Assembly (NCBI GenBank): GCA_000320545.1
Contig: ADNK01001068.1
Coordinates: forward strand, 1 to 27,500
Source: Bigelowiella natans CCMP2755
Taxonomy: Eukaryota > Cercozoa > Chlorarachniophyceae
Direction: 5' to 3'
DNA length: 27,500 nucleotides
The translations under genes were made by a program, and so were the position numbers. This document shows, in pieces, positions 10,520 to 19,956 of this stretch. The number at the start of each line of letters is the position of its first letter. Position 1 is the first letter of the stretch. The notes beneath the pieces are model-generated. The model saw nothing but the letters and a program-made list of their open reading frames with translations. It made no database searches and was not told where the DNA came from.

Positions 10520-10745
10520 TAGAGAGAGGAAAGGGGGGGGGACGGTAGCCACAAACACGGTAGAATCAATGGATGCTATGTTGCTTCGGGATACATGTAG
10601 TTGTTGTGGGGACGCAAAGCAATATTTAGTATCTAGAACATACGTCACAGAGATAGAACGTTCCGGCACATGCACTAGATCGAGACGATGGCAACTTACC
10701 TAGATCTGCAGGAGTTGGAGGAGGATATCCAGAGTGCTGATTCAT
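7104..10745 (-). CDS. Unidentified acidic/basic low-complexity protein, 13 exons, putatively nuclear
   Basis: Model, 513 aa: exons 10745-10700, 10470-10391, 10239-10197, 10087-9859, 9455-9183, 9036-8756, 8554-8492, 8329-8265, 8098-7956, 7806-7740, 7575-7527, 7430-7328, 7203-7104. All 12 junctions are GT-AG and in phase; TAA precedes ATG10745 in frame. Seen: a charged helix and KRRRLRR cluster at about 44-50, an acidic run of mostly Asp at about 84-118, a basic region with PKKLVKQWKMWKK, a nuclear-type basic patch near the middle, and near the C-terminus DIYAEIIAKSKYYKRLRKQE plus LDAEFDNFRDVF. That last patch recalls the E-[IV]-I-A-K-S-K block of ribosome-biogenesis factor Nop14, but the protein ends about 80 residues later and lacks the long Nop14 C-terminal region, so I do not assign it. 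The acidic and basic layout suggests a nuclear or nucleolar role (inference). The exon 4/5 junction is the least certain: a phase-compatible alternative uses a donor within exon 4 and an extra exon near 9720-9749, omitting the acidic run. Confidence 0.65.
7628..7652. repeat. Poly-G tract in intron
   Basis: A run of about 24 G on the plus strand lies in the intron between exons 10 and 11 of the 13-exon gene. Long G runs like this are prone to sequencing error. Confidence 0.9.
8122..8192. repeat. (CT)n-(GT)n compound microsatellite
   Basis: About 19 CT units are followed directly by about 16 GT units. It lies in the intron between exons 8 and 9 of the 13-exon gene. Confidence 0.95.
8453..8481. 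repeat. (AT)n array
   Basis: A TA run lies just beyond the 3' side of exon 7 of the 13-exon gene (minus-strand reading), inside the following intron. Confidence 0.9.
9604..9680. repeat. (AT)n and (GT)n arrays
   Basis: An (AT)n run at about 9604-9632 and a (GT)n run at about 9645-9675 fall in the intron between exons 4 and 5 of the 13-exon gene. Confidence 0.95.
9900..10137. repeat. (ATC)n and (GAA)n arrays
   Basis: An impure ATC/GTC array at about 9900-10010 encodes the acidic run on the minus strand, with mixed GAT/GAC and GAG codons. A purer (GAA)n array at about 10098-10137 lies in the neighbouring intron. Confidence 0.85.
10484..10530. repeat. (GA)n array
   Basis: A GA run lies in the intron between exons 1 and 2 of the 13-exon gene. 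On the minus strand it gives the pyrimidine tract just upstream of the exon 2 acceptor. Confidence 0.9.
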
Positions 10746-10846
10746 AATAATTAATTAATAATTTGGTGATGATTTATGGACACTGCTCTGCATGGACGAC
10801 ACGCTTTCCACAGCACACACACAAATCGACAAGCACAGACAGAGAG

Positions 10847-10889
<43 letters not shown>

Positions 10890-11502
10890 CTATAGTGTTT
10901 GAAAAACAATGTTCAAATGACGATGCCCGAAAATACTCTTGCCTCGTCTCATATTTGCGCTTCCTCGCCTCTAATTTCTAGTAAGTACTTCCGATTCTCA
11001 TCATCATCTTCTTCATCATCATCTGTTGTGTTAGCATTCTTGTTACCATTGCCCTCAGCAGCGACAAGCAGACGATCATCAAATAAACCACATCCCTCCT
11101 CCATGCCTGTCTGTAGACAGCAATCCCTCCCATCAGGCCTGCGCTCGCCTCCTCCCACCCATAGAGAGCTCAGCACCCGTAGAGACGTGTTGGTCGGTCT
11201 CTGCCTGGGTGCGTGTTTGGCTTGCTGCGACACGGGTTTGGACGGATTTTTTAGGTTGTCGCACCGATAAAATGCCATGTAAATGCGACAAATTTCCCAG
11301 CAAAGACAGAGTGTGTCTTTCTCGGATCCGACCGACCGAGCCGAGGGAGATTCTCCATGGCCTGTGTCTGCCATCGATTTCTTTCACATCGCTACCAACC
11401 AAACACCATTTTGAGGAGCACAAGCAAAACGGGTCGCAAAAAGGGTCGCAAAAAGGGTCGCACGAAGTGTTGCATTAATAGCATACACGGCACACACAAA
11501 TG

Positions 11503-11537
<35 letters not shown>

Positions 11538-13407
11538 TATATGGAAAGAGAGAGAGAGAGAGAGAGATGAGCGCATATAATCATGATTAATTGTCCAATT
11601 CCCAAATTCCGTTCCCCATCAAGAGGAATCAATGTCTGCCGAGATCTCCGACTCGAAAGAAAAAGAAAAAATACCTTTTTATGGAGCCAATACGCCGTTG
11701 TGTACTTCCGTGTGATAGATTGATAAGTTTAGCAATGCTTCTACCCCATTGTAAACACGTTGCTAACATCTGTCACATTGGATTGTAGTTTCACCCATGA
11801 CAATCAGAAGAAATAGGAGGTACTTCGAAATCTTGGCAATGCAATGGTGAGAAACAGGGAGGATGAGGAGAGAAGGGTAGAAGGTTCTGATGAAGTCAGC
11901 ATTTCGTCAGAATCATATGGTCATGGTTACAGTTGGGGTTCGGGGATCTGAAGAGAGGATGTATGGTTGGGTTGACGAATAAGAAATGTGAGGTTTTGTT
12001 AGGGTTAGGGCAAGCAGTGGTGAGAGTTTTAGGGGTGGGTCGTGAAAGTGCCCGTGACTCACGTCTCGTTTGGACAGCAATTTCCTGCTGATAAGACGAA
12101 AAAGACAAAGCGCAATGGAGTCGACGTTGTTTTGAAAGAAGGCGTTGTCAAGGAGACTTATTACTCTAAACATGATAGGAAGGCGAAGTCAACAATTCAG
12201 TTGCGTGGTTGGCTGTCAGGAACGCGTAAGACTTGCAAAAATGCCAGAACTTGTTTTTCGTCGATCATCACTTCTCCTCTTCCTTTTCTCTGCGGTATCG
12301 CTGACTTACAAATGTTTCAAATGAACTTTAAATTTGGGATTAGGAAAGCACCATTGGTGTGATTTTATGTTCGATCATTTACCTTAGCACATGTAGTCAA
12401 TTCGTGATGATTGGATGTGGTGGCGGTAAAAAAAATAAATCCATTTTTTTTTACCACCATGTGTGTGATGATGAAGCATCATCAAATGTGTGCGTTTGGT
12501 TTTCTGACAGTCCTCAATGTGGTTCTCAGAATCAGAAAGTAAAAAAAAAAGACAAGCCAATCAACTTAGGCTCGCAGCTGGTCGGACCAGCATGTGAGCG
12601 TCATTTCAAAATCAATCAATGAAAACGACACACACGGTGCATAGACGAATGCAATGAAAAGATCTCATTTCTTCAATGGTCATCCTGATGTAGCTGTGCA
12701 ATGCGGTGGTTACAGCGTTGAGATTTTCTTTGTTGTTCGATTCTGCGATTGCATGTTTCATGCAGAATCATTGTTGCGCCGCCGATGTGCTGCGCGCGAG
12801 ATCGAGTCTGTAGGAGTGAGCGCGCGTGTTTCTAGTTATTTCTTAATCAATTTCTTGGTGTTATCGTTTCTGTCAAGGCTTGCATGTGAGTTGCTTGGCC
12901 AGCATCTTGTCTACCGATGTGTACGGTGTGCGCAACAAATGGATTGCATGACAACGCAAAAGATGATCCATGCCTTTGTGTAGGCGAGCTACAATGCACA
13001 GGCACCACAATGCAGCTGCCCACTGGACCACATATATACAAGCCGCACCCAACTCAAAGCAGTACGCATATAGGTGCACACCTTGAACATCATGTTGCTC
13101 TCGAAAAGAATAACGAGGCACGACTTCTGAGGAGGACGTGCACCTAGATCAAAAGTTCATTGTGGGATATCCGTAACATGTGTACGTGTGTTTGTCCCAT
13201 GGCGAATATACACACATACATCACCGCGTACGCACGACATGTGCTTCAGTACACTGGATGATAAAGGCTGTACGACTTTGACATGCACATGCTAGACATT
13301 GTATGGCATGGCTCACACAATGTAAACATGAACTAAATCACAATGACATGTGTCAGCAACATGCACAACAACGCATGCACGCAGAATTATCTAAAAAAAA
13401 AATTGCA
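10746..13407. other. Long spacer without a confident gene; microsatellites, a 12-bp tandem repeat and dispersed repeat copy 2
   Basis: It holds (GA)n at about 10845-10884, three units of a 12-bp tandem repeat (GGGTCGCAAAAA) at about 11431-11463, (TA)n at about 11505-11534 and (GA)n at about 11546-11567. A plus-strand open frame at 12042-12362 has an ordinary-looking basic stretch (VKETYYSKHDRKAKSTIQLRG) but no recognised family. A minus-strand stretch near 10900-10990 (ARKRKYETRQEYF) could be a stray exon; I cannot attach it to a neighbour. The right half, about 12640-13400, resembles the other repeat-rich spacers and contains repeat copy 2 at about 12643-12702. Confidence 0.5.
12042..12362 (+). 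CDS. Uncharacterised open frame of 106 codons, doubtful
   Basis: The first 60 residues are lysine-rich and read like protein, with FPADKTKKTKRNGVD and KHDRKAKSTIQLRGW. After residue 65 it becomes irregular. No family is recognised, there is no clear splice partner, and a dispersed-repeat segment lies about 300 bases downstream. It could be a remnant of a mobile element or chance. Confidence 0.15.
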   Translation: MKVPVTHVSFGQQFPADKTKKTKRNGVDVVLKEGVVKETYYSKHDRKAKSTIQLRGWLSGTRKTCKNARTCFSSIITSPLPFLCGIADLQMFQMNFKFGIRKAPLV

Positions 13408-14977
13408 CTATTTGCGTGCCGCCACGCATTTTATCACCGACACGCAACTGTCCTTACCACTACACTCGGCCGGTGTTGCACCAAACTCCCCACGCGTCGG
13501 AGGCGGGGGTGCATTTTCGTTGAAAGCGTATCGGAAACCTTCAAAATACTTCATGACAAGCTGCTGACTTCCGAAATAGAGGCAGTTGACGGTTAGGTTC
13601 AGACTGCTTTCGTTCGTGGCTTCCAGTGCAGTGGCGATGTTCGCTAGTGCGTCTGTCGCGTTGGCAGTGTGGGAGAACGCTCCGGAAAGGTACACAAAAC
13701 CCCCTGCTACGACTGTCTTCACAGACGATGGTGGAAAGGATGACGGCAACGACGACGATGATGTTGAGGAGGAGGATGAAAATGATGATGATGGCAGTTG
13801 TGATGAGAAATCATGGGAAGATGTCTTGGAGGATCCAAGGACAGCTGTGCATCGAAGCTTAAATGATGGCGGTGATGATGAATGTGCAGTAGAGGTGAGG
13901 GAATGGTTTCTGCTCTCCTCCTCTTTCACAATGGTGAGTACTCCTGAGGATTTCTCTTTTTTCCCAGAGGCCTTGATCTTATGCTTTCCACTGCTGAGTT
14001 CTTCGAACCATTTTCGTATTTTCTTAGCCTCGATGGATGCGAGGGAGTCTTCGTGATCACCATTGTTCCTACCATTTTCGCGAGTCCCATGGCTTCTGCC
14101 CTTCAGGAATGCAATGCAGTCGACCAGGTCCACTGCGCCGTTGCCATTGAAATCATTCTTCAACATCGAATCGATTTCATCTCCAACTTGACTGAGCGCT
14201 TTTTCGTCTGTCGCTGTGTCTCGCATTGAGATCCATGCATATCTATAGCGATCGTTATTATTATCGTCACTACCTGCTCCCTCTCCCTTGCCCCCCTTCT
14301 CCGTCTGCACAGGCGTAGCCGTCACAGCGACAATTTGACCTCTTTCCACCCTCTTCACAGAAGCGCTAGCTTTGTCTGTGATAGCTGTGCAGGTTGTGGA
14401 CGTTGGCAGGCCAGTAAATTCGCCAGAAATTTTGACGATGGTTAGGGCAGGTACATTTTCGGCTCCGAATTCTCGGGCGAACTCATGGCGGATCAAACCT
14501 TGAGGTAGTAGGAGAGGGGGGCATGAATCAATTTCAACACAAAATTAAATCGGATAGGTAACAATTACCTTCCTTTTTTTCGAAATCGTCCTCATCTGCG
14601 ACGTTGACGAGGCAGTCCACAAGCGTATGATGATTATTGGTTATGCTAGTATTCGCAGCATTGCATATGTCGCCAACATCTTGGAGCTCGGCACGAATTT
14701 GTCGGGGAAGTGTCTGGTTTGTCTCCATCATTGTGGACGCGAAAATCAACCCACGACTCAGGATTCCAACACTCTCGAGCGTCCTCTCAGTTCCAGCGGG
14801 CCACCAAGGCGTGTTGAGCACCCTAAACGATGATGTGTGATGAGTGCTGCAACGTGTGTAGATCATACTCGAATCAGCAAGCACTTACCGCTTGGGTGAA
14901 GAAGACGGCAAAGCTCGGGAGTGCCTCGCACCACCTCCACATGCAAGCATTGCGAGCAGCCATGCCAATGGAGTCAT
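13408..14977 (-). CDS. Putatively secreted protein with two RidA (YjgF/YER057c/UK114)-like domains and an EF-hand-like loop
   Basis: Model, 485 aa: exons 14977-14889, 14846-14569 and 14498-13408, in phase, with strong GTAAGT and GTAATT donors. Residues 1-16 (MTPLAWLLAMLACGGG) look like a signal peptide. RidA-like domain 1 (about 36-165): RGLIFASTMM, a D-x-L-V-N-V-x-D-x-D-D-F block crossing the second intron, then VPALTIVKISGEFTGLP. Domain 2 (about 382-485): GGFVYLSGAF, a helix with DALANIATALEA, LTVNCLYF, and a PPPTRGEFGA end. Between them is DFNGNGAVDLVD (238-249), which fits an EF-hand or dockerin-type calcium loop, and a Ser-rich low-complexity linker. Known: RidA deaminates reactive enamines/imines using an Arg in a P-A-R motif. 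Seen: domain 1 has P-A-L at that place; domain 2 has T-R (Arg458). Activity is therefore doubtful for domain 1. N-x-S/T sites in domain 2 fit secretion. Confidence 0.75.
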
Positions 14978-16513
14978 TATGAAGGATGATGGGAGGCAAG
15001 ATTTTGTGGTGATTTACAAGTTTGTTGCGATTTTCTTCACGCGACATCCTCCATCAGTGAAATGTTAAATTCCGTCAAATTGCTTCCCTTTTTGAGCTAC
15101 ACTGAGCGCAGACCTGTTCATTCAGGAGAAAAACCACACTACATGTGCTAGATCTATACCGATCTTTTTCGGCTCGGCTGTCTGAGAAAGAAGAAAGATG
15201 GATTCTCACGCGTTCGTTTGAAGAAACTTGTCAAATCAAAACGGCCTGGAAGAACGGAGTCCGGCCATTCTTAGAGGAAGTCCTTGATGATCTAGCATTC
15301 CCATTGTGTAGCACCTGTGGTCATCAGGTTTTCGTGACACACATGTCACGAGGGGTTTGCTACGCAGATTTGTGGTCCACAACTTGGCCAAGCACACATC
15401 GCATCGTGCGCACGTGCGCCTGTGTGATGACGAAGCTGGGTGTGGCAAAATCTGATGCAGCAACAGTTTAAGGGACCCAAATACTGATGACCTTCCTCCA
15501 CATGTTCATGCAATGTGTGATGATTTGCCGGATGCAGAGAACCTGACACAGCAATCAATTTTCAAAAACTTGCTTCCCATTCCTCCACACGTTCGTGCAA
15601 CGACGCGCTCGTGCGCGGTTCAAAGGACATCATGTGCACGTTTCACACGCAAATTGCAACGCAAAACCAATTCCCAAAAATCTTGTTTCAGATTTCATGC
15701 ACACACAATGCACAATGCACACATTCCTCCACACATTCCTGCAACGCGCTCGTGCGTCCATGCGCGCACAGCGCGCGGTTCGCAAGTGCATCGCATTCGC
15801 GTTTCATGCGTGTGTGTGCACTTTTTGAATCACGTACTTTGCTGCACATGGTGTGCATCTTCCTCATTCTGCATCTTCATCCTTCTCGTTTGTTCGATCT
15901 GCTCCATCTCTGTCTTTCTTCACGTCCTTCTCCTTCTCCTTCTTGGCCTGCACACACAGCACACGTGACACAATCACCGCGCTGTCACTGTCACAACTCA
16001 TCCTTCGGTGCACCATTGTCATTCCGCTCGTGTTGTTGCTTGGTGTGCTGGTGTTCTTGCACGTGAGCTTCTGGGCTTGCCCAGCTAGCCAGCAGGACAG
16101 AGATCCCACAAACAACGCACAGCGTGCATGCATGCAGCTACTTTCACTCTTGATTTGTGATCTTTGCACATGCTGCTCCTTGCTAGCTCACTTTGAGCAT
16201 CCAGAGCATGCTAGCACAGTTCTGGATTGTGTGATGGCCTTCATCAGAATTTCACATCTTTTCATGCCGGACCCTTCTAGCCTTGCACACCAACAATGTC
16301 AACAGTCACTGATCGCTCTCTAGATTTGTCGCTACCCTGAGCTCGCATGGCTGTCACATTGCCCATGCTAGTAGCATGCATGCGCGCTGCACATTCATTT
16401 CAGTCAAGATGCTGCTGCAGTTTGTGCTTCAATGATCGATTAATTCGTTTTGCCATTTCAAAGATTTTTCATCTGAAATTCACAGAATCATGTTCATTTT
16501 GGAAGTGGCTTCC
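14978..16513. other. Spacer without a confident gene, repeat-like right half
   Basis: The left part is the upstream region of the RidA-like gene. A plus-strand frame at 15145-15471 is open but unrecognised. From about 15580 to 16500 the sequence is rich in degenerate CACA, GCATGC and GCTAGC motifs and imperfect direct repeats such as CCTCCACACATTC / CATTCCTCCACA. It resembles the spacers at 2.5-3.2 and 12.6-13.4 kb. The 15-mer CACCAACAATGTCAA occurs here at 16288-16302 and at 2497-2511. Confidence 0.5.
15145..15471 (+). CDS. Uncharacterised open frame of 108 codons, doubtful
   Basis: Predicted residues include LSEKEERWILTRSFEETCQ, then WKNGVRPFLEEVLDD and a CSTCG motif. The composition is ordinary for protein, but no family is recognised and no splice partner was found. 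It sits at the edge of a repeat-like region, so a mobile-element remnant is possible. Confidence 0.2.
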   Translation: MLDLYRSFSARLSEKEERWILTRSFEETCQIKTAWKNGVRPFLEEVLDDLAFPLCSTCGHQVFVTHMSRGVCYADLWSTTWPSTHRIVRTCACVMTKLGVAKSDAATV

Positions 16514-17959
16514 CTATCTGCCAGCTGGGGACTTCACAGATGCTTTAGTCTTTATCAGCGACCGGATGTGTTTGAAGCGCTGTATGCACTGACGTTTTGA
16601 TTTTCCAGGCACACAATCGGCAATTGCCTGCCAGCGGTCCGTCTTGTTTTTTTCACAATCTGCTTTGCTTATCTGTCTCAGGGCCATTTCCAGCGCCGAT
16701 TGCTGCTTTGCATTCCAATCGGATATGTCTGATGGTCGGGTAGAATTTTTTTTGCTTGCATCAGAAGATACTTGCGGTAAGCATGACGATAAAGATGATG
16801 GAGTTTCTGACATAGAGGTGGTTTTCCTTTTCGTCGAGTCGCTTGCTACGTCTCCAGCGAGTCCTGACTTTTGCCGACTGACATTTTTCTTGTCAGTTAT
16901 ATTACAAACAGATTTACTGCCGCTACTGTTAGTGCCACTACTGCTCATACTCGTGTTTCCACTTAAAGCACCATTTGTTTTATTGTTGCTGGTTCGATAG
17001 CCCATTGCGCGAAACTCCATCTCGCGAGCCTTTTGAATAACTTGTTTTTGCGATTTAGTCGAGCCGCATCGTTTGGTGAGCATATTCGTGATCGCCTGCC
17101 ACCTACGTGAAGCTCCACCGGGAAATTTCGCTATAGCTTTCGCAAGAATACTAAGTTCTTCTTCCGACCAGACATGCGAGCCCGCATGCTTTGACTTCGG
17201 TGCCTCCACTGGCCCATTCTTGGTGTTGCTACCCTCTGTTTTCCGTCTCTCGAATTGAATCTCGGCGAACTCCTCTTCCTGTTTCTCCTTCCGCAGCTTC
17301 TTTTTTGGGGGGTTGTTGTTGTTTGTGGATGCAGTAGCAGCAGCAGCTTGTACTCTTTGCTGCTGCGAGGTGATGTCCCGTAGCAGTGATGACTTGTTTG
17401 CTCGATCCTGCTTAGCCTTCTTTACGCGCTCGTTATACCGCATGAAGAGCGGAATTAGGACGCATGTCGCTATGACACAAGTCATCGTCGCGTCAACCCA
17501 CCATGGGGTATCCTCGGAGAGCATTCCAAACCCATGGGAGGGCGGATCGTTCTCATAGACGAAGGTGTTCCACGTCTTCTCATCATACTCGTAGATCCCG
17601 TTCTCCACCAACGTGTTGTATCGGTTGCGAATCATCTCGTCGGAAAGAACCTCATAGGCCTTCGACATTCGCATGAAGCGCTGCTCCGCGGCTTCGCGTT
17701 CCTCCTCGGTCGCAGAGAGCGCGATCTTGTCGGGGTGGTATTTCAGGGCCATCGCCCTGTACGCTTTCTTGACCTCCTTCATACTGGCCTTCGTACTGAC
17801 TTGGAGTAGCTCATAATAGGTTTCCCCGGTCTCGCTCCCCAACGAAAACAGGCCTGGGTTAAAGCAGGACAAGACAGCGAGAAGGAGCAAAGGACGGAGG
17901 AGCATGAGGGCAGGCGAACCTCCTGGAAGCTGTCCCGTACCGCAGGTGTGTTCCGCCAT
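16514..17959 (-). CDS. DNAJC1: ER membrane J-domain co-chaperone with two SANT/Myb domains (DNAJC1/ERdj1/MTJ1-like)
   Basis: Single uninterrupted frame of 481 aa. A hydrophobic stretch at 18-34 serves as signal sequence. The J domain spans about 47-121 with the HPD triad at 75-77 and helix III/IV residues KAYEVLSDEMIRNRYN. A membrane helix lies at about 156-174 (TMTCVIATCVLIPLF), followed by a Lys-rich juxtamembrane region. SANT 1 is at about 262-315 (WSEEELSILAKAIAKFPGG, RRWQAI) and SANT 2 at about 414-468 (WNAKQQSALEMALRQI, DRWQAIA, GKSKRQC), joined by a Ser/Lys-rich linker. Known: DNAJC1 places the J domain in the ER lumen, where it stimulates BiP, with the SANT region in the cytosol. The domain order here is identical. 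It is the only sizeable gene here with no intron. Confidence 0.93.
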   Translation of the reverse strand: MAEHTCGTGQLPGGSPALMLLRPLLLLAVLSCFNPGLFSLGSETGETYYELLQVSTKASMKEVKKAYRAMALKYHPDKIALSATEEEREAAEQRFMRMSKAYEVLSDEMIRNRYNTLVENGIYEYDEKTWNTFVYENDPPSHGFGMLSEDTPWWVDATMTCVIATCVLIPLFMRYNERVKKAKQDRANKSSLLRDITSQQQRVQAAAATASTNNNNPPKKKLRKEKQEEEFAEIQFERRKTEGSNTKNGPVEAPKSKHAGSHVWSEEELSILAKAIAKFPGGASRRWQAITNMLTKRCGSTKSQKQVIQKAREMEFRAMGYRTSNNKTNGALSGNTSMSSSGTNSSGSKSVCNITDKKNVSRQKSGLAGDVASDSTKRKTTSMSETPSSLSSCLPQVSSDASKKNSTRPSDISDWNAKQQSALEMALRQISKADCEKNKTDRWQAIADCVPGKSKRQCIQRFKHIRSLIKTKASVKSPAGR

Positions 17960-18760
17960 AAACCCGACTCATATTGAAGTCGCAGACTGAAAACGCCATA
18001 CGTTCTCTAATTTAAATCACGAAGCACTTTTTATCCTGAATATTTCCTAATTTATTTTCCAGATCGTCCCTTGGCCGGACATTTGACTGATTTTATGTTT
18101 TGAAAAAAAAGGTCCTGAGGGCCGACATTCGCCTATGGATTTTCTAGGATTTCCTCGGACTCCAGGGAGTACGACAAGATTTATTGTATGTCGCAGGTGT
18201 AAAACTTGGTTCTACGCCTAACGGATAGGAAGCTATTTGACGTACTTCTTTTCTCATTCCTATGGCTGACCAGACTAAAAACGGCCTTGTATTTAGGGAG
18301 ATTATGCATGTTTTTTGTTGTCGTTGTGAGGTAACGCTACCAAGGTGTTTTCCAAGTTGACATCAACCTCCCTCCCTCCAATGGGCGATCGGACGAAACC
18401 CTCCAAAAACCTCACAGGAACTGGCCTGAAGCCGCCTTCAAATATGAGGTAAAAGCTGATTTCTTTTCATTGAGGAATAGGGATTTCCTCTTCAATGCTT
18501 CTCAGCGTCAACGCAACAAGAACAAATTCATATCCTATCAAACATATCAAAACAATGGCGTCTCCTACACCTAAAACGCCCGTGAGGATAGACAACCTGA
18601 GATACGATAGAGCCCTCCCATGATATATCTTTACCCTGGAGGCAGTACTGAGTTTGCGCGTCACTACTTGCCTCCAAGACACCAAGACACATCAATCTTC
18701 CAAACTCTTTGCCCAATCAGCATGATATACATTCGAAACGCAATTCTTCTGATTTTCTTG

Positions 18761-18797
<37 letters not shown>

Positions 18798-19088
18798 TAT
18801 TAATTTATTTATCCTTTAACGAACAGCTCATCAAGTAATCGCCGTCGAAGCGTACTTGGCCCCCCAGTATCATCGAGAACAAGCAGCAAAATCAAAGCTC
18901 CAAGGTTGTCCTTGCATTGTAGTTTTGTGTAGACATTCATGTCAATAATTTTCTCCTGTCTGTATGTACATATTGCTATATGCTTGTTCAAATTTGATGC
19001 ACGCACCAGAGAATATATGCTCCCTCGCAACAACAAATTCATTGTCGTCCATAGCCATCGTCTCAATCACACTATACTGCACAGCAAA
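17960..19088. promoter_or_regulatory. Divergent intergenic region between DNAJC1-like and coiled-coil genes
   Basis: About 1.1 kb upstream of both genes. It holds a (TA)n array at about 18763-18794. A minus-strand frame at 18467-18685 contains a possible hydrophobic helix (GVGDAIVLICLIGYEFVLVA), and minus-strand 18820-18930 also reads openly (VLDDTGGPSTLRRRLLDEL). I could not join them into a convincing gene. No promoter motif can be named. Confidence 0.4.
18763..18795. repeat. (TA)n array
   Basis: A pure TA run in the spacer upstream of the coiled-coil gene. Confidence 0.95.
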
Positions 19089-19956
19089 ATGGATCGGCGC
19101 AAGTCAGTTTGCGTTCTGCCCCATTCGAAGCGCGGCAAGAAGGGCAGCTCCTCCTCCTCCTCCCGGAGGCGATCCATGTTTCCCAAACCACCCAAAACGC
19201 TCGCAAAACCTACTTTCCTTCAGTCGAAACCCTTCCGTCCTTCGAGTAAATCTCCTAGGAAAAAGGCTAGTAGTAGCAGCAGTAGCAGTACCACGACGAC
19301 CACCAAAAGGGTCTCTTACACAGAGGCTATCAAAGAGAACGAGAGCATGAAGGCAAACATAACGTTGCTGCGCGAGGAGCTTAGCGATCTTAAAAAGCAG
19401 ACCTCTGTACTTGAAGAGGCCAAAGCCGCCTTGGAGGATAAACTTGCTGCTGCAGAGGCTGATTCGAAAGTGAAGGCGTCGCGAATAGTGACTTTAGAGA
19501 AAGTTGCTGAGAATGAGTCTATCGATGTTGTAGCACTGGAAAAAAGATTGACTGAGGAGAATGCTCAGATCGAAGATATCGCGGCCAAAAACTCGACTAT
19601 TATGGCAAAGGTCTATTATAAGTTCCACACGCTTTTAGTATTCTTTCTCAAAATACTATCATTTTTGGTGATGGATTCTGCTGCTTGCCTGCTTTTCTGC
19701 GACTGACTGACACATCAAAATTGATTAGTCCCTGGAGCAAGAGAAAAGGGCGGAAGAGGAGCTGGCAGCGATGAATGATATGCTACATGAGCTTGAAGCT
19801 ATGGTAGTCCATCTTTCAATTCCATGACACGCAAAACAATACTGAGCACAATGATACTTGCAGTCATATTTAGTAGAGAAGTTTAATGCTACAATTGCAC
19901 GAATAATGATGTATCAGCTGTATGTGTATTTGTTCTCCGATGTTGATGCAGCATGA
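19089..19956 (+). CDS. Ser/Lys-rich coiled-coil protein, function unknown
   Basis: Model, 229 aa: exons 19089-19610, 19729-19803 and 19864-19956, all phase 0. Residues 1-75 are basic and disordered with Ser runs (SSSSSS at 20-25 and again near 61-68) and several S/T-P sites. Residues about 80-199 form a continuous heptad-like coiled coil (LREELSDLKKQTSVLEEAKA, LEDKLAAAEAD) that carries across the first splice junction into SLEQEKRAEEELAAMNDML, supporting that intron. The third exon (YLVEKFNATIARIMMYQL) is less sure; reading through the second donor gives a stop at about 19825. The start could lie upstream, since the frame stays open to 18939. No family is recognised. The basic head and coil would suit a cytoskeletal or chromatin-associated protein (inference). 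Confidence 0.7.

Noticed and set aside
10684-10744. Short plus-strand frame starting MATYLDLQELEED
   Set aside because: It looks protein-like, but the minus strand carries a GTAAGT donor and a first exon that joins in phase to the 13-exon gene.
13586-14056. 156-codon plus-strand frame rich in Asp/Glu
   Set aside because: It is antisense to the Ser-rich linker of the RidA-like gene; the acidic run is the mirror of a TCC/TCA Ser repeat.
15513-16323. Overlapping plus-strand frames of about 150 codons
   Set aside because: Cys/His/Ser-rich translations of degenerate CA-type repeats with no motif; three frames are open at once.
18467-18685. Minus-strand frame with a possible membrane helix
   Set aside because: No start or splice partner could be found that gives a sensible protein; left as an open possibility in the spacer entry.
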